Assembly: GCF_000717055.1 (NCBI RefSeq)
Contig: NZ_JNXI01000016.1
Span: forward strand, 248,001 to 312,000
From: Streptomyces iakyrus
GTDB taxonomy: Bacteria > Actinomycetota > Actinomycetes > Streptomycetales > Streptomycetaceae
DNA: 64,000 nucleotides
Direction of reading: 5' to 3'
Part shown: piece after piece, positions 7,855-16,156 of the stretch
How the letters are laid out: each line of letters starts with the position of its first letter
How positions within the stretch are numbered: the stretch's first letter is position 1
Made by a program: the position numbers and the translations under genes
The notes under the pieces: model-generated
The model's input: only the letters and a program-made list of their open reading frames with translations
Told to the model about the DNA's origin: nothing
Database searches by the model: none

Positions 7855-7996
7855 GAAAATGCGTCCTCGCAATGGAATGGCGGGGTGTGTGAGCGGTGCG
7901 GCGACCGTAATCATTCGGCGCCGCCCGCCGCAAACATCGAAATGCGGACGGCTTGTGAACACCGTCCGCATTCCCCGTGCGCCGATCGCCGCCGGA

Positions 7997-9154
7997 TCAG
8001 CCCTCCGAAGCCGCGGAACCGCTGGTGGAAGCGGTCTGACGGAACAGCCATTCGGATTTCAGCTCGGCATACCCGGGCTTGATGACGTCATTGATCATGG
8101 CCAGCCGTTCATCGAAAGGAATGAAAGCTGATTTCATCGCATTGACTGAGAACCACTGCATGTCGTCGAGCGTATATCCGAATGCCTCGACAAGGTGCTC
8201 GAATTCCCGGCTCATGCTGGTGTGGGACATCAGGCGGTTGTCCGTGTTGACCGTGGCGCGGAAGTGCAGCCTGCGCAGCAGCCCGATGGGGTGCTCGGCG
8301 TACGAGGCGGCGGCCCCGGTCTGGAGGTTGGAGCTCGGGCACAGCTCCAGTGGGATGCGCTTGTCCCGGACGTAGGAGGCGAGCCGCCCGAGTTCGACCC
8401 GGCCGTCCTCGTGGACCTCGATGTCGTCGATGATCCGCACGCCGTGCCCCAGCCGGTCGGCGCCGCACCACTGCAGGGCCTGCCAGATGGAGGGCAGCCC
8501 GAAGGCCTCCCCGGCGTGGATGGTGAAGTGGTTGTTCTCGCGCTTCAGGTACTCGAAGGCGTCGAGGTGCCGGGTGGGCGGGTAGCCGGCCTCGGCACCG
8601 GCGATGTCGAAGCCGACGACGCCCAGATCGCGGTAACGGTTGGCGAGTTCGGCGATCTCCAGAGCGCGGGCCGCGTGCCGCATGGCGGTGAGCAGCGCGC
8701 CGACGCGGATGCGCTGTCCGTTCTCGCGTGCGCGCCGCTCCCCTTCCCGGAAGCCGTCGTTGACGGCCTCGACGACCTCTTCGAGGCTGAGGCCGCCCTC
8801 CAGGTGCTGCTCGGGGGCGTAGCGCACCTCGGCATAGACGACGCCGTCCGCGGCCAGGTCCTCGGCGCACTCGGCGGCGACCCGGACCAGGGCGTCGCGG
8901 GTCTGCATGACGCCGACGGTGTGGGAGAACGTCTCCAGGTAGCGCTCCAGGGAGCCGGAGTCGGCGGCCTCGCGAAACCACACGCCGAGCTTCTCGGGGT
9001 CGGTGTCGGGCAGCTGGGTGTAGCCGTTCTGGCGGGCGAGTTCGACGATGGTGCCGGGGCGCAGACCGCCGTCGAGGTGGTCGTGCAGCAAAACCTTGGG
9101 CGCCCGGCGGATCTGGTCCGTTGTCGGGGTGTTCGCGGTGGTCTGGCTCGTCAT
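7997..9154 (-). CDS. add: Adenosine deaminase
   Basis: A 385-residue zinc-dependent adenosine deaminase, converting adenosine or deoxyadenosine to inosine or deoxyinosine and ammonia in the cytoplasm. Visible family features: metal ligands His24 and His26 in LLHDHLDGG, His213 and catalytic Glu216 in TIHAGE, the [10 protein letters not shown] segment, and an Asp ligand (Asp305) in VNTDN. Length is slightly above the family's ~350, with short extra ends. The promoter region carries the palindrome at 9170-9183 that also precedes the nucleoside transporter and binding-protein genes 13-16 kb away, which ties it to nucleoside salvage. Confidence 0.94.
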   Translation of the reverse strand: MTSQTTANTPTTDQIRRAPKVLLHDHLDGGLRPGTIVELARQNGYTQLPDTDPEKLGVWFREAADSGSLERYLETFSHTVGVMQTRDALVRVAAECAEDLAADGVVYAEVRYAPEQHLEGGLSLEEVVEAVNDGFREGERRARENGQRIRVGALLTAMRHAARALEIAELANRYRDLGVVGFDIAGAEAGYPPTRHLDAFEYLKRENNHFTIHAGEAFGLPSIWQALQWCGADRLGHGVRIIDDIEVHEDGRVELGRLASYVRDKRIPLELCPSSNLQTGAAASYAEHPIGLLRRLHFRATVNTDNRLMSHTSMSREFEHLVEAFGYTLDDMQWFSVNAMKSAFIPFDERLAMINDVIKPGYAELKSEWLFRQTASTSGSAASEG

Positions 9155-9169
9155 TTCCGCACTCTAACT

Positions 9170-9183
9170 CCTACGCGCGTAGA
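9170..9183. promoter_or_regulatory. Candidate nucleoside-regulon operator, add copy
   Basis: CCTACGCGCGTAGA, with the perfect 12-bp palindrome CTACGCGCGTAG at 9171-9182, 17 bp upstream of the adenosine deaminase start codon. The same core occurs at 22634-22647, 23895-23908 and 25187-25200, each time upstream of a nucleoside-uptake gene. No matching regulator is encoded next to it. Confidence 0.7.
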
Positions 9184-9277
9184 GGGCGCGGCCCCCGCTG
9201 CTTTACTTTTTCGTCGATACGTAACGGTGACCCCGAGGACGGGTCGTGTACACCCGCGCTTCTGACACTGTTCTGTC

Positions 9278-10036
9278 ATGGCACACCAAGCGACGCCGGT
9301 TCGCAGGGCCCGGTTGGGCAGGGCACTCGGTCCGCAGCCGACGGCGGTGAGCGGCGCGGTGCTGCTGCTCCCCGGCGGTGACGAGGTCTCCGCCCGCAGA
9401 CCGTCGACCGTGCTGGCGACCGCCTCCATGCGCGCCCTCGGGCGACGGCTGGCCCGCGCGGGCCGGGACGAGGGTCTCGCCGCGCACGTGGTGCACTACC
9501 GCTACCGCGGCTGGAACGGCAGCGAGGCCCGACTCGCGCAGGACGCCACCTGGGCGGCCGACGAGATCGTACGGCGCTACGGAGACGTCCCGGTCTGCCT
9601 CGTGGGTCTCGGGATGGGCGGCCGGGCGGGGCTGCGGGCGGGCGGCCATGACGCCGTCAACTCCGTGCTGGCGCTGGCCCCCTGGCTGCCGGAGGAGGAC
9701 GTCGCGGCGCCACCCGAACCGGTGAAGCAGTTGGTCGGGCGCCAAGTGCTGATCGTGCACGGCACGAACGACGGGCGGACGGATCCCGAGCTGTCGTTCC
9801 GGCTGGCGGCGCGGGCGAAGAAGGCGAACCGGGACGTGTGCCGGTTCGAAGTGCACGCGGACGGGCACGGGTTGCATCAGTACCGGGACGAAGTGCTGGC
9901 GCTGGCCGAGGACTTCGTGATGGGGGCGTTGTTCGGGCGGGTGGTGTCGCGGCCCGTGCGGGACGCGTTCGCGGCGCCGCCGCCACTGGGGTTGCGGATG
10001 CCGCTCGCTGCGGGGTTCAGTCCTTCGAGACGGTAG
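9278..10036 (+). CDS. Alpha/beta-hydrolase-fold protein without nucleophile serine
   Basis: A 252-residue single-domain protein. The core follows the dienelactone-hydrolase/alpha-beta-hydrolase pattern: VLLLPGGDE (oxyanion strand), YRYRGWNG, then VCLVGLGMGGRAG where the nucleophile elbow is expected, LIVHGTNDGRTDP carrying the Asp (Asp165), and HADGHGL carrying the His (His197). The elbow reads Gly-Leu-Gly112-Met-Gly instead of Gly-x-Ser-x-Gly, so the nucleophile position is glycine and ordinary esterase chemistry is not expected. The protein may bind a ligand or use a different mechanism. It ends just before a hairpin shared with the convergent LysR gene. Confidence 0.82.
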   Translation: MAHQATPVRRARLGRALGPQPTAVSGAVLLLPGGDEVSARRPSTVLATASMRALGRRLARAGRDEGLAAHVVHYRYRGWNGSEARLAQDATWAADEIVRRYGDVPVCLVGLGMGGRAGLRAGGHDAVNSVLALAPWLPEEDVAAPPEPVKQLVGRQVLIVHGTNDGRTDPELSFRLAARAKKANRDVCRFEVHADGHGLHQYRDEVLALAEDFVMGALFGRVVSRPVRDAFAAPPPLGLRMPLAAGFSPSRR

Positions 10037-10062
10037 CGCCGTTTGAGGTGCCCGTAGTTTTC

Positions 10063-10108
10063 GGGGCGCGGGTCTGTGGTGGGTTGCTCGCGCAGTTCCC
10101 CGCGCCCC
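10063..10108. repeat. Dispersed hairpin repeat acting as convergent terminator
   Basis: A perfect 10-bp inverted repeat, GGGGCGCGGG at 10063-10072 and CCCGCGCCCC at 10099-10108. The right side, 10089-10108, is CGCGCAGTTCCCCGCGCCCC, identical to segments at 25447-25466 and 25571-25590 and one mismatch from the reverse complement at 52909-52928. This motif is a familiar intergenic repeat in Streptomyces. Here it sits between the convergent hydrolase and LysR genes, as a terminator would. Confidence 0.7.
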
Positions 10109-10109
10109 T

Positions 10110-11072
10110 TCAGGTCGGCAACAGGCTGCCCCTTCTTGAGAGCAGGAACTTCTTGAAGGCTGCTACCGGCGGTGTGTCCGGGTGGCCTTCCAGCCAGGCC
10201 ACGCCGATCTCGCGGGCCGCGCGGGGTGCCGTGACCGTCAGTTCCACCACCCCGGGGCGCGGGACGGCCGGCGGCGGCAGGAGGGCGACTCCCAGGCCCG
10301 CGGCCACCAAGCCCCTCAGTGTTTCCGCCTCTTCGCCCTCGAAGGCGATGCGGGGCTTGAAGCCGGCCTCCTTGCAGAGGTCGTCGGTGATGCGGCGCAG
10401 GCCGTAGCCGGGTTCCAGGGTGACGAAGGTTTCGTCCGCGGCCTCGGCGAGGCGGATGCGGCGACGGCCGGCCAGGGAGTGGTCGGCGGGGACGACCAGG
10501 CGCAGCTTCTGCTCGTCCAGGCGGCGGGCCACCAGGTCGGGGGCGTCCGGCACCGGGGACGTCAGGCACAGGTCGAGCTCGCCGGCACGGAGGCGTTCCA
10601 GCATGGCCTCGCCGTAGTTCTGGACGAGGCTGAAACGGACGCGCGGGTGGTCGGCGCGGAAGGCGTGCAGGAGGCCCGGGACGGTCTCGGCGCCCATGGT
10701 GTGCAGGAAGCCGAAGGCGACCTTGCCGGTGGTGGGGTCGGCGTCGGCGCGCACCTCCTCGGCGGCGCGCTCGACCTCGGCCAGGGCGCGTTCGACCGAG
10801 GCGAGGAAGGTGCGGCCGGCCGGGGTGAGGGAGACCGTGCGGCCGCGCCGGGCGAACAGGTCGACGCCCAGGTCCTGCTCCAGGCGGGCCATGGACCGGG
10901 ACAGGGTCGACTGCGGGACGTTCATCTCCTGGGCGGCGCGGGTGACGTGCTCGGTGCGGGCGACGCCCGCGAAGTAGGCGAGGCGCGGCGCCAGCAGCTT
11001 CGACATCTCTGCCCTGTCTTCTGTGTCACTGCTTGGTGACAGGCGGGGCTGTGAGCTCGGTTGATGCACCAT
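10110..11072 (-). CDS. LysR-family transcriptional regulator
   Basis: A LysR-type regulator of 320 residues from 11072, or 298 from the internal ATG at 11006. The winged helix-turn-helix is LAYFAGVARTEHVTRAAQEMNVPQ, then STLSRSMARLEQDLGVDLFAR. The effector-binding domain (~90-300) has the usual two-lobed pattern with LVVPADHSLAG and the LVAAGLGVALLPPPAV signature. It is divergent from an MFS transporter gene 62 bp away, the classical arrangement in which a LysR protein controls the adjacent gene. No good ribosome-binding site precedes either start; 11072 would be close to leaderless, 11006 fits the usual LysR N terminus better. Confidence 0.88.
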   Translation of the reverse strand: MVHQPSSQPRLSPSSDTEDRAEMSKLLAPRLAYFAGVARTEHVTRAAQEMNVPQSTLSRSMARLEQDLGVDLFARRGRTVSLTPAGRTFLASVERALAEVERAAEEVRADADPTTGKVAFGFLHTMGAETVPGLLHAFRADHPRVRFSLVQNYGEAMLERLRAGELDLCLTSPVPDAPDLVARRLDEQKLRLVVPADHSLAGRRRIRLAEAADETFVTLEPGYGLRRITDDLCKEAGFKPRIAFEGEEAETLRGLVAAGLGVALLPPPAVPRPGVVELTVTAPRAAREIGVAWLEGHPDTPPVAAFKKFLLSRRGSLLPT

Positions 11073-11134
11073 GGGAACGATTATGACCGTTCCATGCATT
11101 GGACGGATGAGTGCGGCGTCCGTAGGTTCGAGGC

Positions 11135-12409
11135 ATGTCTCCCGCCAGTACCGGGGCGTCCACGATCGTGGGCGCCGATGCCTCTGTCCCCACCCCCGAT
11201 GCACGTGTCTCCCCGGGCGGCCCCGGCTACCGCCGGATGAGCTTCGCCCTGTTCCTCGCGGGTGTCGCGACCTTCGCGCTGCTGTACTCCACCCAGGCGC
11301 TGCTCCCGCTGATCTCCGGCGAGTTCGGGGTCGCGGCGAGCGACGCGAGCTGGACGGTGGCCGCCGCGACGGGCGGACTGGCGCTGTTCGTGCTGCCGAT
11401 GAGCGCCCTGTCGGAGCGTTTCGGACGCCGGGCGGTCATGACCGCGTCGCTGGCGGTGGCCGTCACGCTCGGACTGCTGGTGCCGCTGGCCCCCTCCCTC
11501 GGTGTGCTGATCGCGCTGCGGGCGTTGCAGGGCGCCGCCCTCGCCGGGCTGCCCGCTTCGGCGACGGCGTATCTCGCGGAGGAGGTCAGCCCGAAGGCGC
11601 TGGTCACGGCGATCGGACTGTTCGTCGCGGGCAACAGCGTCGGCGGGATGAGCGGCCGGGTCATCACCGGCTGGGTCGCGCAGGAATGGGGCTGGCGGAT
11701 CGCCGTCGGTGTCATCGGTGTGATCGCGGTGGCGTGCGCGGTGGCCTTCCGGCTGCTGCTTCCCGCCCCGAAGCACTTCCGGGCCGGTTCGCTGCGGCCG
11801 CGCGTCCTGGCCCGGACGGTCCGCGCCCACCTGTCCGACCCGCTGCTGTGCCGGCTGTACGCGATCGGCGCGCTGTTCATGACGGTGTTCGGCGGCGTGT
11901 ACACGGTCATCGGCTACCGGCTGACCGAGGCCCCGTTCTCGCTGCCGCAGGGCGTCATCGGCTCGATCTTCCTGGTGTACCTGGTCGGCACGGTGTCGGC
12001 GTCAACGGCGGGCCGGCTGGTCGGACGGCTGGGCCGGCGGGGCGCGCTGTACGCGGCGGGCGGTACGACGACGGCGGGCCTGCTGCTGTCCCTGGCGGGC
12101 TCGCTCCCGCTGGTCCTGGCGGGCCTGGTCCTCATCACGGCGGGCTTCTTCGCGGGCCACGCGGTCGCCTCCTCCGCGGTCAGCAAGACGGCCACGCACG
12201 GCCGCGCCCAGGCCTCGGCGCTGTACCAGTCCGCGTACTACATCGGTTCCAGCGCGGGCAGCACGGTCGGCGCGATCGCCTTCCACGCGGGCGGCTGGGC
12301 CGGCACGGTCGGGGTCGGACTCCTGGCGGTCCTGGGCGTCGTCGCGATCACGGTCTTCGGCACCCGGGCGGCCCGGCTCCAGCGCCGGGGACTGGCCACG
12401 GCCGCCTGA
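11135..12409 (+). CDS. Major facilitator superfamily transporter
   Basis: A 424-residue membrane protein with about 12 hydrophobic helices after a ~35-residue polar N-terminal tail. Signature features: LSERFGRRAVM between helices 2 and 3 (the G-x-x-x-D/E-R-x-G-R-R/K loop), LRALQGAALAGLPASATAYLAEE in helix 4, and the repeated RLVGRLGRRGAL loop in the second half. The sequence is of the YnfM/drug-efflux type of proton-coupled exporter; the substrate is not deducible. It shares a short intergenic region with the divergent LysR gene, its likely regulator. Confidence 0.9.
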   Translation: MSPASTGASTIVGADASVPTPDARVSPGGPGYRRMSFALFLAGVATFALLYSTQALLPLISGEFGVAASDASWTVAAATGGLALFVLPMSALSERFGRRAVMTASLAVAVTLGLLVPLAPSLGVLIALRALQGAALAGLPASATAYLAEEVSPKALVTAIGLFVAGNSVGGMSGRVITGWVAQEWGWRIAVGVIGVIAVACAVAFRLLLPAPKHFRAGSLRPRVLARTVRAHLSDPLLCRLYAIGALFMTVFGGVYTVIGYRLTEAPFSLPQGVIGSIFLVYLVGTVSASTAGRLVGRLGRRGALYAAGGTTTAGLLLSLAGSLPLVLAGLVLITAGFFAGHAVASSAVSKTATHGRAQASALYQSAYYIGSSAGSTVGAIAFHAGGWAGTVGVGLLAVLGVVAITVFGTRAARLQRRGLATAA

Positions 12410-12444
12410 GACCCGGCGGCCTCCCCCCCCCTGGCCGGGGCCGG

Positions 12445-12467
12445 TTGTCAGTGGGTGCGGATAACGT
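12445..12467 (+). promoter_or_regulatory. PafBC/RecA-independent DNA-damage promoter
   Basis: TTGTCAGTG, eight bases, TAACGT: an exact match to the TTGTCRGTG-N8-TAnnnT promoter of the mycobacterial PafBC DNA-damage regulon. It lies 41 bp upstream of the sliding-clamp paralogue start and reads toward it. An equivalent stands before the next gene at 13731-13753. Confidence 0.75.
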
Positions 12468-12508
12468 CCGCGCCGGCTGATCACCGGTTCCGAGCAGGGG
12501 GATTTTTC

Positions 12509-13657
12509 ATGGAGTTCCGCATCGACCGTACGGAGTTCGCCGATGCCGTGGGCCGGGCGGCCCGCGCGCTGCCCGGGCGGACACCGGTGCCGGTACTGGG
12601 CGGGCTGCTGCTGGAGGCGGGCGCGGGGCGGCTGGCCGTGACGGGGTTCGACTTCGAGGCGGCGGTCCGGGTGGAGGCCGACGCGGAGGTCTCCAGCCCC
12701 GGGCGGGTGCTCGTCCTGGGGCGGCGGCTGCTGGACGTCTGCCGGGTGCTGCCGGACGGGCCGGTGGGCTGTGTGCTGGAGGGCTCGCGGTTCACGGTGG
12801 AGGCGGACGGTACGCGCTTCGGACTGTCGACGCTGCCGCTCGCGGAGTACCCGTCGCCGCCCGGGCCGCCCGCGACCTACGGCACCGTCGACGCCGCCGC
12901 CTTCGCGACCGCCGTCGCCCAGGTGGCGGTCGCCGCCGGCCGCGACGACACGCTGCCGCTGCTGACGGGCGTGCAACTGCGCCTCGTCGGCGGGGAGATG
13001 ACCCTGTCGGCCTCGGACCGCTACCGGTACGCGGTGCGGCGGCTGGAGTGGAAGCCGGGGGCGGCCGCCGGTGAGGGGGTCGTGGAGACGCTGCTGCCGG
13101 CGCGGCGGCTGCTGGACGTGGCGCGGTCGCTGGGGCGCGACGGGGACGTTCGGATCGGGTGGGAGCCGGGCGGCGGCGGGGGTCTTGTCGGCTTCGAGGG
13201 CGGGCGGACGCGGACCGCGCTGCGGCTGCTGGACGGGCGGCTGCCGGCGTACACGTCGCTGTTCGCCATGGCGGGGGCCGCGGTCGCCGAGGTGGCGCGA
13301 GAGGACCTCGTGGAGGCGGTGCGGCGGGTCGCGGTGGTGGCGGAGGCGAACAGCCCCGTGCGACTGGACTTCTCGGCCGGCGGATCCGTACGGCTGCGCG
13401 CCGGCTACGGCGACGACGTGGCGGCCCAGCGGCTGCCCGCCACGCTGACCGGCGCCGACGAGATGGCGGTCGCGTTCAACCCGGCCTACCTGCTGGACGC
13501 CCTGACGTCCTTCGAGAGCCCGCGGGTGCGGCTGGAACTGCTCGGGGCGGGGCAGCGGGCGCTGCTGCACGCGGTGCCGGGCGACGGGGAGGAGGGTGCG
13601 GGCGCGGCGGCCGGGGAGCACCGGCATCTGCTCATGTCGGTCAAGGAGCTCGCGTGA
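12509..13657 (+). CDS. DNA polymerase III beta (sliding clamp) paralogue
   Basis: A 382-residue protein with the three repeated clamp domains of DnaN: MEFRIDRTEFADAVGRAARALPGR.. at the N terminus, LPLLTGVQLRLVGGEMTLSASDRYRYAVRR in the middle (two adjacent family segments), and FNPAYLLDALTSFESPRVRLELLG near the end. The C terminus HLLMSVKELA recalls the usual LMPMRL-type end but is altered. The housekeeping dnaN sits at the replication origin, so this is a second clamp. Strong GGGGGA ribosome-binding site before ATG 12509. The DNA-damage-type promoter upstream suggests use during repair or translesion synthesis, by inference. Confidence 0.86.
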   Translation: MEFRIDRTEFADAVGRAARALPGRTPVPVLGGLLLEAGAGRLAVTGFDFEAAVRVEADAEVSSPGRVLVLGRRLLDVCRVLPDGPVGCVLEGSRFTVEADGTRFGLSTLPLAEYPSPPGPPATYGTVDAAAFATAVAQVAVAAGRDDTLPLLTGVQLRLVGGEMTLSASDRYRYAVRRLEWKPGAAAGEGVVETLLPARRLLDVARSLGRDGDVRIGWEPGGGGGLVGFEGGRTRTALRLLDGRLPAYTSLFAMAGAAVAEVAREDLVEAVRRVAVVAEANSPVRLDFSAGGSVRLRAGYGDDVAAQRLPATLTGADEMAVAFNPAYLLDALTSFESPRVRLELLGAGQRALLHAVPGDGEEGAGAAAGEHRHLLMSVKELA

Positions 13658-13730
13658 AGACCCTGTGGGCCGGTCCGGCCGGTCTTGGATCACCTGCTTC
13701 CACCTGCGCCTTTGTGCGCTCGGGGGGCCG

Positions 13731-13753
13731 TTGTCAGTGGGCTGCGGTAGCTT
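13731..13753 (+). promoter_or_regulatory. PafBC/RecA-independent DNA-damage promoter
   Basis: TTGTCAGTG, eight bases, TAGCTT: second exact match to TTGTCRGTG-N8-TAnnnT, 57 bp upstream of the ECF sigma factor start. The two copies in this window share the first nine bases and several spacer bases. Confidence 0.77.
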
Positions 13754-13809
13754 CCGAAGTGCTGGGGCGCGAAGGCGCGTGAACAGAACGTCCACAGGGG
13801 TGGGTGGAG

Positions 13810-14826
13810 ATGGCGAACGGCACGGCGGCACCGACGGACCTGGACAGCAGGCTGGAGGCACACCGGACGGAGCTGACGGGGTACTGCTACCGGATGCTCG
13901 GCTCCTCCTTCGAGGCGGAGGACGCGGTGCAGGACACGATGGTCCGCGCCTGGCGCAGCTACGACAAGTTCGAGGGCCGCTCCAGCCTGCGCTCCTGGCT
14001 CTACCGCATCGCGACCAACGTATGCCTGGACATGCTGACCGCCGGCAACAAGCGTGCCCGGCCCATGGACCTGACCGAGTCCACCCCGCTCGCCCAGGCC
14101 GCCCTCTCCCCCCGACCGGACAACACCTGGCTGGAGCCCATGCCGGACGCCCGTGTGCTGCCCACCACCGGTGACCCGGCGGAAGCGGCGATCGCCAAGG
14201 AGTCCGTGCGGCTCGCGTTCATGGCCGCCCTGCAGAAGCTCCCGGCCAAGCAGCGGGCCGTGCTGATCCTGCGCGAGGTCCTCGCCTGGAAGGCCAGTGA
14301 GGTCGCCGAGCTGCTGGACACCTCGGTGGCGTCGGTGAACAGCGCCCTCCAGCGGGCCCGCGCCACCCTCGCCGAGCGGCAGGAGCCGGGCGCCGAGGCG
14401 GCGGTTTCCGATCCGCTGGACGAGGACCAGCAGAAGCTGCTGGACCGCTATGTGGCGGCCTTCGAGGGCTACGACATGACGGCGCTGACGGCGCTGCTGC
14501 ACGAGGACGCGGTCATGACGATGCCGCCGTTCGACCTGTGGCTGACCGGCACGCGCGACATCACCGGCTTCATGACCACCCTCGGCGCGCCCTGCGCGGG
14601 CTCCCGGCTGGTGCCCGTCCAGGTCAACGGCCTGCCGGGCTTCGCCCAGTACAAGCCGGACCCCGAGAAGGGCGGCTTCACGCCGTGGGCGGTCCAGGTG
14701 CTGGAGATCTCAGACGGCCGGATCACCGGGTTCCACTGCTTCCTCGACACCCAGCGCTGGTTCCCGCTCTTCGACCTCCCCCTCCACCTCGAAGCGGAGA
14801 CCGACCAGGTCGAGCAGGGCGCGTAG
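13810..14826 (+). CDS. SigG-like ECF sigma factor with SnoaL-type C-terminal domain
   Basis: A 338-residue ECF sigma factor. Region 2 begins TGYCYRMLGSSFEAEDAVQDTMVRAWR; region 4 is LPAKQRAVLILREVLAWKASEVAELLDTSVASVNSALQRAR (both written as adjacent short motifs in the family). A WLEPMPDARVL linker lies between. A ~115-residue SnoaL-like domain follows (MTALTALLHEDAVMTMPPFDLW ... GFHCFLD). This architecture is that of the SigG/SigJ-type ECF groups, which have the extension instead of a classical anti-sigma factor. ATG 13810 is preferred to GTG 13804 on spacing from AGGGG. Its promoter matches the DNA-damage consensus, as reported for mycobacterial sigG. The 3' end overlaps a convergent gene by 117 bp. 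Confidence 0.9.
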   Translation: MANGTAAPTDLDSRLEAHRTELTGYCYRMLGSSFEAEDAVQDTMVRAWRSYDKFEGRSSLRSWLYRIATNVCLDMLTAGNKRARPMDLTESTPLAQAALSPRPDNTWLEPMPDARVLPTTGDPAEAAIAKESVRLAFMAALQKLPAKQRAVLILREVLAWKASEVAELLDTSVASVNSALQRARATLAERQEPGAEAAVSDPLDEDQQKLLDRYVAAFEGYDMTALTALLHEDAVMTMPPFDLWLTGTRDITGFMTTLGAPCAGSRLVPVQVNGLPGFAQYKPDPEKGGFTPWAVQVLEISDGRITGFHCFLDTQRWFPLFDLPLHLEAETDQVEQGA

Positions 14827-15096
14827 GGCCGGGTCGGGGTCGCGCAGCCGTATCCGCCCCCCGGCGCGGCGGGCGGCCAGCTGGAGCCGCGCCAGCAGGT
14901 CGACGGCGGCGAGGCCCGGCGGCCCCAGGCCCGCGACATCACACACCACGACCCGGGCACCGCTGCCGTGCAGCAGTGCCCGCACATCGTCGCTGAGCCC
15001 CCTCACCTCGTCCCGGGTGACGGGGCCGGGCAGTACGAGCACGGGCGGTGTCATGGCGTCCACGATCGGTAGACCGGGCGGGGGGCGGTAACTCAT
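14710..15096 (-). CDS. STAS-domain protein (anti-anti-sigma-like)
   Basis: A 128-residue protein with one STAS domain: strand PPVLVLPGPVTRDEVRGL, a helix, strand ARVVVCDVAGLGPPGLAAVDLLARLQLAARR (two short segments of the family pattern) and strand RIRLRDPDPAL. In anti-anti-sigma factors the loop after the second strand carries a phosphorylated Ser/Thr; here it is GLGPPGLA, without such a residue. An inner ATG at 15054 is an alternative start; neither has a strong ribosome-binding site. The gene runs 117 bp into the end of the opposite-strand sigma factor gene. STAS proteins can relieve anti-sigma inhibition; a link to the neighbouring sigma factor is only inference. Confidence 0.65.
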   Translation of the reverse strand: MSYRPPPGLPIVDAMTPPVLVLPGPVTRDEVRGLSDDVRALLHGSGARVVVCDVAGLGPPGLAAVDLLARLQLAARRAGGRIRLRDPDPALRALLDLVGLRFEVEGEVEEREPALGVEEAVEPGDPAV

Positions 15097-15232
15097 CGCG
15101 GCGGTCCGTCCTGTCGGCGCCGTAAGGATCACATTGACCCGGGCAGCGCCTTCCCCGGAGGGTTGGATGCATGCCCCACCGATCCGGCTCTGCCGCGCTG
15201 CCCTGTGCCCTCGTCGCCGGTGGGGAGGCACC

Positions 15233-16153
15233 GTGCAGGGGGTGCTGAGCGGGTTCGCGGTGATCGCCGTCGTCATCGGCGTCGGCTATCTGATCGGCCG
15301 GCGGGGGTATCTGGGCGACGGCGGCCGTGAGGTCCTGACGAAGCTCGCCTTCCACGTGGCGTCGCCGGCGTTGCTCTTCACGACCCTCGCGCAGGCCGAC
15401 CTGTCCGTGATCTTCTCCGACCGGCTGCTGGTCACGGCGATGAGCACGGCAGCGGCGGCGGGGATCTTCGTGGCGGTGGGGGCGGTGCGCGGCTGGGGCG
15501 TGGGCCGGACGACGATCGGCGCCCTGTGCTCCAGCTATGTCAACTCCGGGAACCTGGGCATCCCGATCGCCGTGTACGTGCTGGGTGACGCGTCCCTGGT
15601 GGCGCCGGTGCTGCTGTTCCAGCTGGTCGGTGTCACACCGGTGGCGCTGACGGTCCTGGACCTGGCGACCGGCGGTCGTCAGCGGCCCCTGTGGCAGCGG
15701 CTGCTCACGCCGCTGCGCAATCCGATAGCGCTGGGTTCCCTGGCGGGTGTGGCGGTCTCGGCGTCGGGCCGCACGGTGCCGGGTCCGCTGATGGATCCCC
15801 TGACCCTGATCGGCAACATGTCGGTGCCCGCCGTGCTGCTGGCCTTCGGCATCTCCCTGCGCGGCAGCACGCTCCCGCTGCGCGGTGCGGAACGGGCCCC
15901 GGTGCTGCTCGCCGTGGCCCTCAAGTCGGTCGTCCAGCCTCTGGCCGCCTGGGCCCTCGCAACGGGCGTCTTCGGTCTCCACGGGGCGGCCCTGCTCGAC
16001 GTGGTGGTGACCTCGGCGCTGCCGGCCGCCCAGAACCTGTTCACGTACGCGAGCAGCTACCGGGTGGGCGAGGTGCTGGCGAGGGAGGCGATCCTGCTGT
16101 CGACGGTGCTGGCGGTGCCGGTGCTGGTGGTGGTCGCGGCGGTCTTGGGGTGA
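15233..16153 (+). CDS. AEC-family (auxin efflux carrier-like) permease
   Basis: A 306-residue integral membrane protein with about ten helices in two repeats. Recognisable family points: GFAVIAVVIGVGYLIGRRG at the start (two motifs), FHVASPALLF, SSYVNSGNLGIPIAVYVLGD in helix 4, and SALPAAQNLFTYASSY in helix 9. AEC members export organic acids or amino acids by secondary transport; the substrate cannot be assigned. GTG start 15233 follows GGGGAGG. It is convergent with the Uma2 gene, the stops being three bases apart. Confidence 0.86.
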   Translation: MQGVLSGFAVIAVVIGVGYLIGRRGYLGDGGREVLTKLAFHVASPALLFTTLAQADLSVIFSDRLLVTAMSTAAAAGIFVAVGAVRGWGVGRTTIGALCSSYVNSGNLGIPIAVYVLGDASLVAPVLLFQLVGVTPVALTVLDLATGGRQRPLWQRLLTPLRNPIALGSLAGVAVSASGRTVPGPLMDPLTLIGNMSVPAVLLAFGISLRGSTLPLRGAERAPVLLAVALKSVVQPLAAWALATGVFGLHGAALLDVVVTSALPAAQNLFTYASSYRVGEVLAREAILLSTVLAVPVLVVVAAVLG

Positions 16154-16156
16154 CGG

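Noticed and set aside
13804..13809. GTG start six bases upstream for the SigG-like factor
   Set aside because: It would leave only three bases after the AGGGG ribosome-binding site; ATG 13810 has better spacing.
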